Shown: piece after piece, positions 26,859 through 34,985 of the stretch
Layout: every line of letters starts with the position of its first letter
How positions within the stretch are numbered: the first letter of the stretch is position 1
Assembly (NCBI RefSeq): GCF_900111245.1
Contig: NZ_FOGO01000004.1
Coordinates: 64,496-128,495 of the forward strand
DNA: 64,000 bases
Reading direction: 5' to 3'
Origin: Streptomyces qinglanensis
GTDB taxonomy: Bacteria; Actinomycetota; Actinomycetes; Streptomycetales; Streptomycetaceae
Made by a program: the position numbers and the translations under genes
The notes under the pieces: model-generated
The model's input: only the letters and a program-made list of their open reading frames with translations
What the model was told of the DNA's origin: nothing
The model's database searches: none

Positions 26859-26900
26859 CGTAACGTGTTGGTGACGGCAGTCAATGGTCCGCGATAGACA
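26859..26900 (-). promoter_or_regulatory. shared operator/promoter, copy 2 (divergent ligase/dehydrogenase)
   Basis: On the plus strand: CGTAACGTGTT, TGAC-GGCA-GTCA (26872-26883), six bases, CGCGATAGACA (26890-26900). Read toward the ligase this matches copy 1 in order, half-sites and spacing. TTGACT and TACGCT on the minus strand, 16 bases apart, may be the ligase promoter, so binding would cover it. The other 200-bp divergent spacer sequence shows nothing further. Confidence 0.75.
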
Positions 26901-26973
26901 GGGAGTCGGCGACAGCACAGGAACCGGTCCGCGCGGGGACCCCCGCACCGGGCCACGGCCGAGGGGAGCCGCC

Positions 26974-28290
26974 ATGACCACCGCCTTCGCACTCACCCCG
27001 CAGCAGCGCGCCTGGTGCGCGCGGCTGCGCACACTCGGAGAACAGCTCGCCCCACTCGCAGCCCGGTGCGAGGACGGCCGGGTCGACCGCCCGCTGCTCC
27101 GCGAACTGGGCGCACTCGGACTGCTCGCCCACGCCGTTCCCGCAGCGCCCCCGTGGCGCCGCGGCAGCGCGCTCGACCTGTGTCTGCTGCGCGAGTCGCT
27201 GGCCTACTCCTGCCCGCAGGCCGAGACGGCGCTCGCCCTCCAGGGCTTGGGCGCCGGGCCGGTTGCCGACGCCGGAACAGCCGAGCAGCGGGCCCGCTGG
27301 CTGCCCGCCGTCGCCGCGGGCCGGGCGGTGGCGGCCTTCGCACTGAGCGAGCCCGGCGCGGGCAGCGACGCGGCAGCCCTGGCACTGCACGCGGAACCCG
27401 ACGGCGGCACCGGCGCCGACGACCCGGCCGGAAGCCCGGAGGGCTGGCGGCTCACCGGTACCAAGACCTGGATCTCCAACGCGCCCTGGGCCGACTTCTA
27501 CACGGTCTTCGCCCGCACCGGCGAGGCTCCCGGAGCCCGCGGTGTGACCGCCTTCCTCGTCCCCGCCGACCGGCCCGGACTGCACGGCGAACCCCTGGAC
27601 ATGCTCGCCCCGCACGCCCTGGGCACCCTCACCTTCGACGCCGTCCCCGTCACCCGGGCCGACCTCCTCGGCGCGCCGGGCGCCGGATTCCGCGTCGCCA
27701 TGCGCACCCTCAACCTGTTCCGGCCCAGCGTCGGCGCCTTTGCCGTCGGCATGGCCCAGGCCGCGCTGGACGCCTCGCTCGAACACGCCGACGCCCGCGC
27801 CGCGTTCGGCGGCACGTTGCGCGACCTGCAGTCGGTCTCGCACCGGCTGGCGGAGATGGCCACCCGGACCGAGGCGGCGCGGCTGCTGGTGTACGCCGCC
27901 GCCTGCGCCTACGACGGCAGCGACGGCGAGGGCGCGGACCTGGCGCGCCGCTCCGCCATGGCCAAGCTGCTGGCGACCGAGACCGCGCAGGACGTGGTCG
28001 ACGCGGCCGTCCAGATCCACGGAGCCGCCGCACTCCAGCGGGGCCACCTGCTCGAACACCTCTACCGCGAGGTACGGGCGCCGCGCATCTACGAGGGCGC
28101 CAGCGAGGTCCAGCGTTCCCTGATCGCCAAGGAGCTGTACAGGGAGCGCTCGGGGGAGCGGGACGCGGCTTCGGGCGGGACCGGTGCGGACGAGGGGCCT
28201 GCTGCCGGTGCGAGGGAGGCCGCCCCGGACGGTGCGCCGGGGGTCGCCGCCGGCCGGGCCGCGGACGAGGCGGGGGAGGACCGGCTGTGA
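26974..28290 (+). CDS. acyl-CoA dehydrogenase
   Basis: A 438-residue FAD enzyme. Signatures are FALSEPGAGSDAAAL (FAD/substrate loop), TKTWISNAPWADFYTVFART, and the catalytic glutamate in APRIYEGASEVQRSLIAKELY. After the normal end it carries a Gly/Ala/Asp-rich tail of about 45 residues. ATG at 26974 has GAGGGGAG upstream; earlier GTG at 26884 would sit in the operator. It is divergent from the CoA ligase and overlaps ridA. Likely step: dehydrogenation of a ring-reduced or opened CoA intermediate. Confidence 0.9.
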   Translation: MTTAFALTPQQRAWCARLRTLGEQLAPLAARCEDGRVDRPLLRELGALGLLAHAVPAAPPWRRGSALDLCLLRESLAYSCPQAETALALQGLGAGPVADAGTAEQRARWLPAVAAGRAVAAFALSEPGAGSDAAALALHAEPDGGTGADDPAGSPEGWRLTGTKTWISNAPWADFYTVFARTGEAPGARGVTAFLVPADRPGLHGEPLDMLAPHALGTLTFDAVPVTRADLLGAPGAGFRVAMRTLNLFRPSVGAFAVGMAQAALDASLEHADARAAFGGTLRDLQSVSHRLAEMATRTEAARLLVYAAACAYDGSDGEGADLARRSAMAKLLATETAQDVVDAAVQIHGAAALQRGHLLEHLYREVRAPRIYEGASEVQRSLIAKELYRERSGERDAASGGTGADEGPAAGAREAAPDGAPGVAAGRAADEAGEDRL

Positions 28291-28709
28291 ACCCCGACCC
28301 CGCCGACGGCGGCGCCCTGCACCGGGTCAACCCCGCGGAACTCGCGCCGCCGCGCGGCTTCTCGCACGCCGTGACGGCCACCGGTTCGCGGCTGGTCTTC
28401 CTGGCGGGCCAGACGGCACTGGACAGCGCGGGCCGTGTCGCCGCGCACACCCTCCCCGACCAGTTCCGCACCGCGCTCGGCAACCTGCTGGCCGCCCTGG
28501 CCGCGTGCGGCGGCACTCCGGCGGACCTGGCCCGCGTCACCGTTTACACCACGGACGTTCCCGAGTACCGCGCCCACGCCGCCGAACTGGGCCGGATCTG
28601 GCGGGAGCTGGCCGGCCGCGACTACCCCGCGATGGCGGTCATCGGCGCGGTGCGGCTGTGGGACGAGGAGGCCCGGATCGAGCTGGACGGCTTCGCGGTG
28701 CTGCCCTGA
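28287..28709 (+). CDS. RidA-family (YjgF/YER057c/UK114) protein
   Basis: A 140-residue trimeric-type enamine/imine deaminase. Core motifs: RLVFLAGQTALDSAGRV, LPDQFRTALGNLLAALAACGG and VTVYTTDVPEYRAH; the C-terminal arginine of active members is in EARIELDGFAVLP. GTG overlaps the dehydrogenase stop by four bases. RidA proteins accompany 2-aminobenzoyl-CoA pathways, where an amino group must be removed hydrolytically, which supports a nitrogen-bearing substrate here. Confidence 0.88.
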   Translation: MNPDPADGGALHRVNPAELAPPRGFSHAVTATGSRLVFLAGQTALDSAGRVAAHTLPDQFRTALGNLLAALAACGGTPADLARVTVYTTDVPEYRAHAAELGRIWRELAGRDYPAMAVIGAVRLWDEEARIELDGFAVLP

Positions 28710-28787
28710 CTCGGGGGACGCGAGGTCGCGGGACGGCCGGGGCCCCGGGGCGGCCGGGTCGTGGGACGGCCGGGTCGTGGGGCGGTG

Positions 28788-29396
28788 TCAGCCGCCGGGG
28801 CCGGTCCGCTCCCCGCCGCCCGTCCCGGCCTGCAGTCCGCCTCCGCCGCGCTGCCGGCGCCGGTGCGCGGCGACCCGGGTGCGGGTGGCGCACGGGCGGG
28901 AACAGTAGCGGCGCGACGCACCGGGCCCGCCGCCCAGGTAGAGCCGTCGGCAGCCCGGTGCCGCGCACTCGCCCCAGGCGGTGCCGCCCTGTTCGCTCAG
29001 CAACCGGGCGAGCGCCAGCGCCGCTGCCGCCATGAACCAGTCCGCCCAGCTCGCGTCGTCGCCCCGGTCGACGTGCAGATGCCAGGCGTGTCCGTCGTGC
29101 CTGCTCAGCCGGGGGCGGGCCGCGCAGCGTTCCAGCAGCGCGTTGAGCGCCTCGGCCGCCCGGTCGGTACCGGCCTCGGTCAGTACCCGCTCCGTCAGCT
29201 CCACCACCGCGCGGCGGAGTGCGGCTGCTTCGGCGTCCGTCAGGCTGCGCAGCTCCTCCTCCGACTCGCCGTGCCGCCGCAGGAGGGCCGCCATCGCCGC
29301 GCGGGGGAGCGCGGGATCCTCCCGTACGGCGTTCGCGAGGTCGATCAGCCGCTCACCGGGCCGGAATCCGTCCTGCGACTCGCCATGCTGCTTCAT
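28788..29396 (-). CDS. CGNR zinc-finger regulator (ABATE domain)
   Basis: A 202-residue protein. The N-terminal part (FRPGERLIDLANAVRED) is the ABATE stress-response domain; the C-terminal treble-clef CGNR finger is WGECAAPGCRRLYL plus RRYCSRPCATRTRVAAHRRR with four cysteines. ATG at 29396 is chosen because a perfect TATAAT (29409-29404, minus strand) ends 7 bases before it, giving a leaderless transcript; the ATG at 29405 overlaps that box. Divergent from an MFS exporter that it probably controls. Confidence 0.85.
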   Translation of the reverse strand: MKQHGESQDGFRPGERLIDLANAVREDPALPRAAMAALLRRHGESEEELRSLTDAEAAALRRAVVELTERVLTEAGTDRAAEALNALLERCAARPRLSRHDGHAWHLHVDRGDDASWADWFMAAAALALARLLSEQGGTAWGECAAPGCRRLYLGGGPGASRRYCSRPCATRTRVAAHRRRQRGGGGLQAGTGGGERTGPGG

Positions 29397-29424
29397 GTAA
29401 CGCATTATACGATGAAGCCGTTAC
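29397..29424. promoter_or_regulatory. promoter and inverted repeat between CGNR gene and MFS gene
   Basis: GTAACG (29397-29402) and CGTTAC (29419-29424) form an inverted repeat with a 16-base centre that encloses the perfect -10 TATAAT on the minus strand. Binding there would block the CGNR gene and the start of the MFS gene at once. Confidence 0.65.
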
Positions 29425-30884
29425 TCGACGGTCGGTCCGGCACACGGCACCGGGCGGGCACCGGGACCACCGGACATGCCGCGCGGAGGACCGTTCGCCC
29501 CAGGGGGAGGGCAGCAGCGTTGCTGAGGACGTATCTGGCCACGGCCTTCCTGGCGCGGTTCGCCGACGAAGGGGTAGGCGTCGCGCTGGCCCTGCTGGCC
29601 GTCGAACGGACGGGCCGCCCGGCGCTGGGAGGGTTCGTCCTCGCGGCCTGGCTGGCCCCGCACGCACTGGCCGCCCCCGTCGTCGGCACGCTGGCCGAAC
29701 GGACCCGCGCCCCGCGCCTGCTGCACGGGTGCGCACTCGCCCTCCTCGGCACGGCGCTCGCCCTGCTGGCACTGACGACAGGGCGGATGCCGGTCCTGCT
29801 CACCCTCGCCGTCGCCCTCACCGGAGGCAGCGTCGGCCCGCTCGTCACCGGCGGCCTCTCCAGCCTCCTCGCCGAGACGCGCGGGCACAGCGGAGCCGGC
29901 CAGGGCGGTGACGGCAGCCTGGGCCGTACACCCCTCGGCAGGTGCGACGACGGAGACCGTCCCGGCGGCGCCGATGCCTCGGCCGGAGGCCGCGGCAGTC
30001 GCCTCCGCGACCGCAGTTACGCCTACGACGCGGCCACCTACAACGCCGCAGCCGTCACCGCACCGGCTGCCGTCGCCGCCACGGCTGCCGTGTCCTCCGC
30101 AGCCCTCGCCACGGTGCTGCTCGCGGGCTCGGCCGGCTGTGCGGCCCTCCTGTGCGCAGCGCTGCGGCTTCCCGCGGCCGACCTCGGCTCGTCCCCGGCC
30201 CACCGATTCCGGATCCGCGAACTCGGCACCGGGTTCCGTGTCCTGCGGCGCACTCCGCAACTCGCCACCCTCACCCTCGCGACCTGCGTGGCCTTTCTCG
30301 GTGCCGGTGCGCTCCCCGTCACCGCCGTGCTGCTCGCCCGGGCCCGGGGCGCGTCCGACGGCGGCGGACTGCTGATGACGGCGTTCGCCGTGGGCGGGCT
30401 CGCCGGTTCGCTGGCGGCGGCACGGTGGCCCGGCGCGTCCGGACCGGCCCGCTCGGCGCGCCTCGGCCTGCTGGTGACGGCCGCGGGGCTGGCGGGCGCC
30501 GCCCTCACCCCGTCCCTCCTGTGGACGGCCGGGCTGTTCCTGTGCGCGGGACTGGGCGAGGGCCCGCTGCTGTCCGCCACATTGCGCCTCCGCGCCGACC
30601 ACGCCCCTGAGGGGACCCGCGCCCAGGTCTTCACTCTCGGCGCGGGGCTCAAACTGACCGCGGGTGCTGCCGGAACCGCGCTCGTCGGTGCCCTCGCCTC
30701 GTTGCCGCCGCAGTCCCTCCTCCTGCTGACCGCGGCGCTCCAACTGGCCGCCGCCGCACTCCTGCGCGGCCTGCGACGCAGTCGGCCGGCGCCCCCGGAT
30801 CGGGAGCCGGGAGCCGGTACGGGGCGTCAGCCAGGGCTCCGCGGACTCCCCCGGGGTCCGCGGAGCCCCGGCGGCTCATGGTGA
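29412..30884 (+). CDS. MFS transporter
   Basis: A 490-residue membrane protein with about 12 hydrophobic segments, MFS exporter type (LATAFLARFADEGVGVALALLAV opening; AFLGAGALPVTAVLLARARGA; LRADHAPEGTRAQVFTLGAGLKL). The loop after segment 6 is unusually long and polar (about residues 155-205). The ATG at 29412 gives a 36-residue basic leader and would put a rare TTA codon at position 4, implying bldA dependence; a TTG near 29520 preceded by GGGGGAGGG would start closer to segment 1. I keep 29412 with low start confidence. The gene ends in hairpins. Confidence 0.78.
   Translation: MKPLLDGRSGTRHRAGTGTTGHAARRTVRPRGRAAALLRTYLATAFLARFADEGVGVALALLAVERTGRPALGGFVLAAWLAPHALAAPVVGTLAERTRAPRLLHGCALALLGTALALLALTTGRMPVLLTLAVALTGGSVGPLVTGGLSSLLAETRGHSGAGQGGDGSLGRTPLGRCDDGDRPGGADASAGGRGSRLRDRSYAYDAATYNAAAVTAPAAVAATAAVSSAALATVLLAGSAGCAALLCAALRLPAADLGSSPAHRFRIRELGTGFRVLRRTPQLATLTLATCVAFLGAGALPVTAVLLARARGASDGGGLLMTAFAVGGLAGSLAAARWPGASGPARSARLGLLVTAAGLAGAALTPSLLWTAGLFLCAGLGEGPLLSATLRLRADHAPEGTRAQVFTLGAGLKLTAGAAGTALVGALASLPPQSLLLLTAALQLAAAALLRGLRRSRPAPPDREPGAGTGRQPGLRGLPRGPRSPGGSW
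30834..30868. terminator. hairpin inside 3' end of MFS gene
   Basis: GGGCTCCGCGGAC (30834-30846) pairs perfectly with GTCCGCGGAGCCC (30856-30868) over a nine-base loop, within the last coding residues of the MFS gene. Confidence 0.55.
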
Positions 30885-30916
30885 GTGCGAGCCAGGGCAT
30901 GCTGCCTCGCACTCAC
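30881..30916 (+). terminator. terminator hairpin overlapping MFS stop
   Basis: GTGAGTGCGAG (30881-30891) pairs with CTCGCACTCAC (30906-30916). The stop codon lies in the left arm. With the preceding hairpin it isolates the MFS gene from the next cassette. Confidence 0.65.
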
Positions 30917-31320
30917 ATGGCTTCGGTGCCGGGCTTCCTCGGAAGCGTGTGACGCACGGCCCTGCGCGGGCTCGCGACCGGCGCGGCGCTGCGCCCGGAC
31001 GGGCCACCGGGTGCGGTGACGGCTCCCGCTCCGCAGAGCACAGACCTGGGGGATCGGAGGCGAGTCCGTGTGGTGGTCATGCGCGTCGTGCTCCGAATCT
31101 CGCCGGGCCGTGGCGGCCCCTGTCCCTGCGTCCCGAGCGCCGTGCGCTCGGCTCTCCCCGGTGTGCGTGCGGTGAGCCACCGGACAACCGGCGTCGGTAG
31201 TGTGCTTGCTGTGCACACCCAACCGTCCGTCGATTAATCTCAGTTAATCGCAGGGCAGAAACATTGCACACCCTGCTTCGCAGTGTCAACTCAGATTAAT
31301 CTCGTCATCAGGGAGGTCGT
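30917..31320. promoter_or_regulatory. leader with GATTAATC repeats before the XRE-ImmA cassette
   Basis: A 404-base gap. Its last 100 bases are AT-rich and hold GATTAATC at 31232-31239, GTTAATCG at 31243-31250 and GATTAATC at 31294-31301; the two full copies are each followed by TC. The third copy is 20 bases before the XRE start codon. They are good candidates for XRE operator sites. TGTGCACA lies at 31210. I see no gene in the rest. Confidence 0.6.
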
Positions 31321-31749
31321 ATGCCGGCTGACGCCTTCAGTGAGCGTCTGAACAGGCTGTTCGAGATGGTCCACCCCCCTGACCGCGGCCCGTACACGAA
31401 TCAGGAGGTTGCGGCGCTGCTCCGAGAGCGTGGCGGACCGACCCTCTCCCATGTCTATCTGTGGCAGTTGCGCACCGGACGGCGGGACAACCCGACCCGA
31501 CGGCACCTCGAGGGGCTCGCAGAGTTCTTCGGCGTCCCGGTGGCCTACTTCTTCGACGAGGACACCGCGCTGAGGGTCTCCGAGGAACTGGCATTCGTCC
31601 GGCGCATGCGCGAGAGCGGTGTGCAGCGTGTGGCGGCCCGCGCGGCGGGGTTGTCACCGCGGAGCATGGAGCAGGTCCTCGCCACCATCGAGCACATACG
31701 CGAGCGCGAAGGTCTCGATGCAGGCTCGGGTGAGGGAGGCAGTGCTTGA
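31321..31749 (+). CDS. XRE-family transcriptional regulator
   Basis: 142 residues. An atypical lambda-repressor-type helix-turn-helix spans about residues 22-75: YTNQEVAALLRERGGPTLSHVYLWQLRTG, then LEGLAEFFGVPVAYFFDED. The C-terminal half is helical (RVAARAAGLSPRSMEQVLATIEHIRE). GGGAGGT lies 6 bases before the ATG. Its stop shares one base with the next start (TGATG). With an ImmA/IrrE gene next to it, cleavage-controlled repression is the natural model. First gene of the cassette. Confidence 0.9.
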   Translation: MPADAFSERLNRLFEMVHPPDRGPYTNQEVAALLRERGGPTLSHVYLWQLRTGRRDNPTRRHLEGLAEFFGVPVAYFFDEDTALRVSEELAFVRRMRESGVQRVAARAAGLSPRSMEQVLATIEHIREREGLDAGSGEGGSA

Positions 31750-32255
31750 TGCGCCGGCGCAGCCTGCGGCGGGAATGCCGCCGCTTCGTCCGTGACCTCG
31801 GTCTTCCCCCGGCGCGGAGCATCCGCGACCTGTTGCCCGCGATCGAGTCCCGCTCGGGTCGTTCGATCCGGCTGGAACCCTCCCCGCCGAACAGCGGAGG
31901 CGGCCTGTGCGGAATGTGGATACGCACGGTGGAGGGCATCGACTACATCTTCGTGAACGAGGAGACCAGCCGTGCGCACCAGGACCACATCATCGCGCAC
32001 GAGGCTGCGCACATCCTGCGGAATCACCAGGGCAGCGGCACACTCGGCGAGGTCAACCCCGTGACGGACCGTCTCGCCCCCACCCTTGATCCGCAGGTGG
32101 TGAAGATGATGCTGGGGCGCAGCGACTACGAGCTCCACGACGAGCGAGAAGCCGAGCTGATCGCCTCACACCTGCAACGGCACATTCATCACCAAGGCCC
32201 CGACATCAGCGCTGGGGACCCCATCGCTGAGACTCTGCTGCGTCACGGGAGATAG
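31749..32255 (+). CDS. ImmA/IrrE-family metallo-endopeptidase
   Basis: 168 residues. The zinc motif HEAAH is at residues 84-88 (IIAHEAAHIL), with the later acidic ligand probably in DEREAELIASHLQRH. The N-terminal basic helix RRRSLRRECRRFVRDLGLP and the strand WIRTVEGIDYIFVNEETSRAHQ match actinobacterial members found beside XRE genes. ImmA-type enzymes cleave cognate XRE repressors; here that would be the overlapping upstream gene. Translation is coupled to it. Confidence 0.88.
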   Translation: MRRRSLRRECRRFVRDLGLPPARSIRDLLPAIESRSGRSIRLEPSPPNSGGGLCGMWIRTVEGIDYIFVNEETSRAHQDHIIAHEAAHILRNHQGSGTLGEVNPVTDRLAPTLDPQVVKMMLGRSDYELHDEREAELIASHLQRHIHHQGPDISAGDPIAETLLRHGR

Positions 32256-32257
32256 CG

Positions 32258-33475
32258 GTGCAACAGCTCCTTCATCCCATATGCCTTACTTTGGCTGTCA
32301 CCGGTCTGCTGCTGCTTCTCTGGCCGCCGCGACGTCTCGCCGAAGACCGCGCGCTTGCCGCACTGGCCGGTGTCTACGGGTTCTCGGCGCTCTCTTTCCT
32401 GGTGTCGCTCGAACCCGTCTGGAAGGTACTCGACGAGACGACAGGGCGGCCCTCCACGGGCATCCTCGCGGCCTTCGGCTCGGTGGTGGCCCTGCTCGCC
32501 CTCCAGCCTGTCGTGCTCGCCCACTGGACGCTGCCAGGGGAGCGGGCACGGAGGCGTACCGTGTTCTGCCTGGCGGCAGGTGCGGTCGTCATCGCGGCAC
32601 TGGGGGTGCTCTTCTTCCACCTCACGCCGACGGGCCGGTCGACCCCGCAGGGGTTCACCATCAACTACGTGCACACCGGCACCTACCAGGCGTACCTGAC
32701 GCTGTACATCGTGGCCTACACGCTCGGTGAAACGGTTCTGGCGGTGGGCTGCTGGAGAGCGGCCCGGTACACCGGCGAGGTCTGGATCGCCCGCGGACTG
32801 CGCATCGTGGGGGTGGGCGCGGTCGTGACCATCGGCTACAGCGCCGTACGCCTGGGCTATGTCGTCGCCGTGCTGTCCGGGCTCCCTCAGCCCTCGGCCG
32901 CTGCCGAGAAGTTCGCCTGGCTGTGTGCCGACGGCGGCACCACTCTCACCCTGATCGGTTTCTTCGTACCGACGCTGGCTCTGCACGCCGTTCCGCACGC
33001 CCGTGCCTGGCTCCGGGCGCAGCGCGACTACCGGCGTCTCGCGCCCCTTTGGGAAGCGATGCACGAGGCCGTCCCCGGCGTCGCGTTGAACTCCCCCCGC
33101 ACCCGCAACGGCTCACGGATGCGCGTCCGTGCCATCACCTGGCATCTCTACCGCCGGGCTGTGGAGATCCGGGACGGCCAGTGGGCACTTCAGCCCTTCC
33201 TGGACGCCTCCGTGCGCCACACATCCGAGCAGCGCCGGCGCGATGCCGGGCTCACCGGTGCCGACCTGGCATCCGCGGTCACCGCCGACCAGATCCGGGC
33301 GGCACTGATCGCCTCGAAGCGCGACGAGGCACCTCGGATCCCGGCGGAGTACGCGGACGCAAGCACCCGGGAGGACGTGCGTACGCCGGACGACGACGTC
33401 CAAGCGCTGCTGCGTACGGCTGCCCACTTCGAAACCGCACCCGCACGACAGGAAACCGCACCTTCATGGACCTGA
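32258..33475 (+). CDS. MAB_1171c-type multi-pass membrane protein
   Basis: A 405-residue protein: about seven hydrophobic segments in the first 235 residues (PICLTLAVTGLLLLLWPP; LAAFGSVVALLALQPVVL; TLYIVAYTLGETVLAVGC; TLTLIGFFVPTLALHAV) and a cytoplasmic tail of about 160 residues with a conserved RRLAPLWEAMHEAVPGVAL entry and RRAVEIRDGQWALQPFLD. I recognise this as the MAB_1171c-like family (putative transporter, DUF6545 type), often next to XRE and ImmA/IrrE genes. GTG two bases after the protease gene. It may sense or move the signal. Confidence 0.8.
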   Translation: MQQLLHPICLTLAVTGLLLLLWPPRRLAEDRALAALAGVYGFSALSFLVSLEPVWKVLDETTGRPSTGILAAFGSVVALLALQPVVLAHWTLPGERARRRTVFCLAAGAVVIAALGVLFFHLTPTGRSTPQGFTINYVHTGTYQAYLTLYIVAYTLGETVLAVGCWRAARYTGEVWIARGLRIVGVGAVVTIGYSAVRLGYVVAVLSGLPQPSAAAEKFAWLCADGGTTLTLIGFFVPTLALHAVPHARAWLRAQRDYRRLAPLWEAMHEAVPGVALNSPRTRNGSRMRVRAITWHLYRRAVEIRDGQWALQPFLDASVRHTSEQRRRDAGLTGADLASAVTADQIRAALIASKRDEAPRIPAEYADASTREDVRTPDDDVQALLRTAAHFETAPARQETAPSWT

Positions 33476-34887
33476 CCCACCGCACGGCCCTCGACCAGCT
33501 CCACGCCCTCACCACGGGAGAGGTCTCCAGCCGGGAACTCACGGCTGCCCATCTGGAGCGCATCGCACGTCATCCCGAACACAACGCGGTGACCACGCTC
33601 GACCGCGAAGGGGCGCTGCATGCGGCGGCCCGGGCGGACCGAAGGCGAGCCCAGGGCGGTTCCGACGGGCCGTTGCTCGGACTGCCCGTCGTCGTCAAGG
33701 ACGCACTGGAGACCGAAGCCCTGCGCACCACGTGCGGCGCCGCCGAGCTGGAAGGGCATGTGCCGGACCGGGACGCGGACGCCGTGGCCCTCCTGCGCCA
33801 AGCAGGCGCGGTGATCCTCGGCAAGACCAACACTCCCTCGATGTGCCAGGACATCCAGACCACCAATCCGCTCTTCGGCACGACGCCGAATCCCCACGAC
33901 CCGCAGCGGACGGCCGGAGGTTCCTCCGGAGGCTCGGCCGCAGCCGTGGCGGCCCGGCTGAGTCCTCTCGGCATCGGCAGCGACCTGGCCGGTTCCCTGC
34001 GACTGCCCGGCCACTACTGCGGCGTCCATGCGCTGCGCCCCAGCTACGGCGTGGTCCCCGCGAGGGGACACATCCCCCGGGCCCCCGGCTGGCTGTCGAC
34101 CTCGGACATGCTCAGCATCGGTCCTCTCGCACGGAGTTCGACCGACCTCGAACTCGCTCTCAGCGTGCTGGCCGGCCCTTCCCCCGAGGACAGTGCGGGC
34201 TGGCAGCTCACCCTCCCTCCGGCACGGCACGGCAGCCTGCGCGACTTCAGAGTCGGCCTGTGGGCGGACGACCCCTACTGCACCGTGGACGCGGCCACCC
34301 GTGAGCTGCTCGACAGCACGGAAAAGCGGCTGCTGGACGCCGGGGCGAGCGTCGACACCACCAGTCGGCCGGTGGACATGGCCCATTCCGACCGCCTCTT
34401 CCGCACTCTGATGTTCGCCGGTTCGTCGGCCGGCGCGTCCGCGGAGGCATTCGACGGCGAGGTGCAGGCGGCCGGGAACCTGCCGCCCGGTGAGCAGTCA
34501 CCCGGCGCGGAGTTTCTGCGTGCCCGAACGCTGCGTCACCGGGACTGGCTGCTCGCGGACGAGGAGCGCCGACGCGTGCGGCAGCAGTGGGCGGCATACT
34601 TCCGCGACATCGACGTCCTCGTCACACCTGCCGCTCCGACCGCCGCCGTTCCCAGCCAGACCGATGTACCCGTCCCGGAGCGGTACATCACCGTGGACGG
34701 CGAGCGCCGGGCGTACTGGGACCAGACGACCTGGCTGAACCTGGCCGGTCTGGCGCATCTGCCCGCGGCCACCGTTCCGCTGGGCGTCACTCCCGACGGC
34801 CTCCCGCTCGGAGTCCAGCTCATCGGCCCGTATCTGGGCGACCTGACCGTCACCCGCCTCGCCGGGCTTCTGACGAGCACCGACTGA
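33466..34887 (+). CDS. amidase (amidase-signature family)
   Basis: A 473-residue Ser-cisSer-Lys hydrolase: K78 in LPVVVKDALE, cis-serine S154 in AGGSSGGSAAAVAA, nucleophile S177 in GSDLAGSLRLPG. The usual TGGS around the nucleophile is changed to LAGS. Cytosolic, no signal peptide. Its ATG at 33466 lies 10 bases inside the membrane-protein gene, so it is the fourth cistron of the cassette. It may make, activate or destroy a small amide signal; substrate unknown. Confidence 0.9.
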   Translation: MDLTHRTALDQLHALTTGEVSSRELTAAHLERIARHPEHNAVTTLDREGALHAAARADRRRAQGGSDGPLLGLPVVVKDALETEALRTTCGAAELEGHVPDRDADAVALLRQAGAVILGKTNTPSMCQDIQTTNPLFGTTPNPHDPQRTAGGSSGGSAAAVAARLSPLGIGSDLAGSLRLPGHYCGVHALRPSYGVVPARGHIPRAPGWLSTSDMLSIGPLARSSTDLELALSVLAGPSPEDSAGWQLTLPPARHGSLRDFRVGLWADDPYCTVDAATRELLDSTEKRLLDAGASVDTTSRPVDMAHSDRLFRTLMFAGSSAGASAEAFDGEVQAAGNLPPGEQSPGAEFLRARTLRHRDWLLADEERRRVRQQWAAYFRDIDVLVTPAAPTAAVPSQTDVPVPERYITVDGERRAYWDQTTWLNLAGLAHLPAATVPLGVTPDGLPLGVQLIGPYLGDLTVTRLAGLLTSTD

Positions 34888-34985
34888 CGACAGGGCCGTA
34901 TCACCGACCGGGCCGGGCGGCGCCGCCCGCGACGAGGGGCGGCGCGCACCGGTGACGTGACCGCCGTCGGCCGGGAGGCGGGCTG

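Noticed and set aside
19686..28709. Antibiotic biosynthesis cluster
   Set aside because: No carrier protein, synthase or resistance gene; enzymes match CoA-dependent aromatic breakdown.
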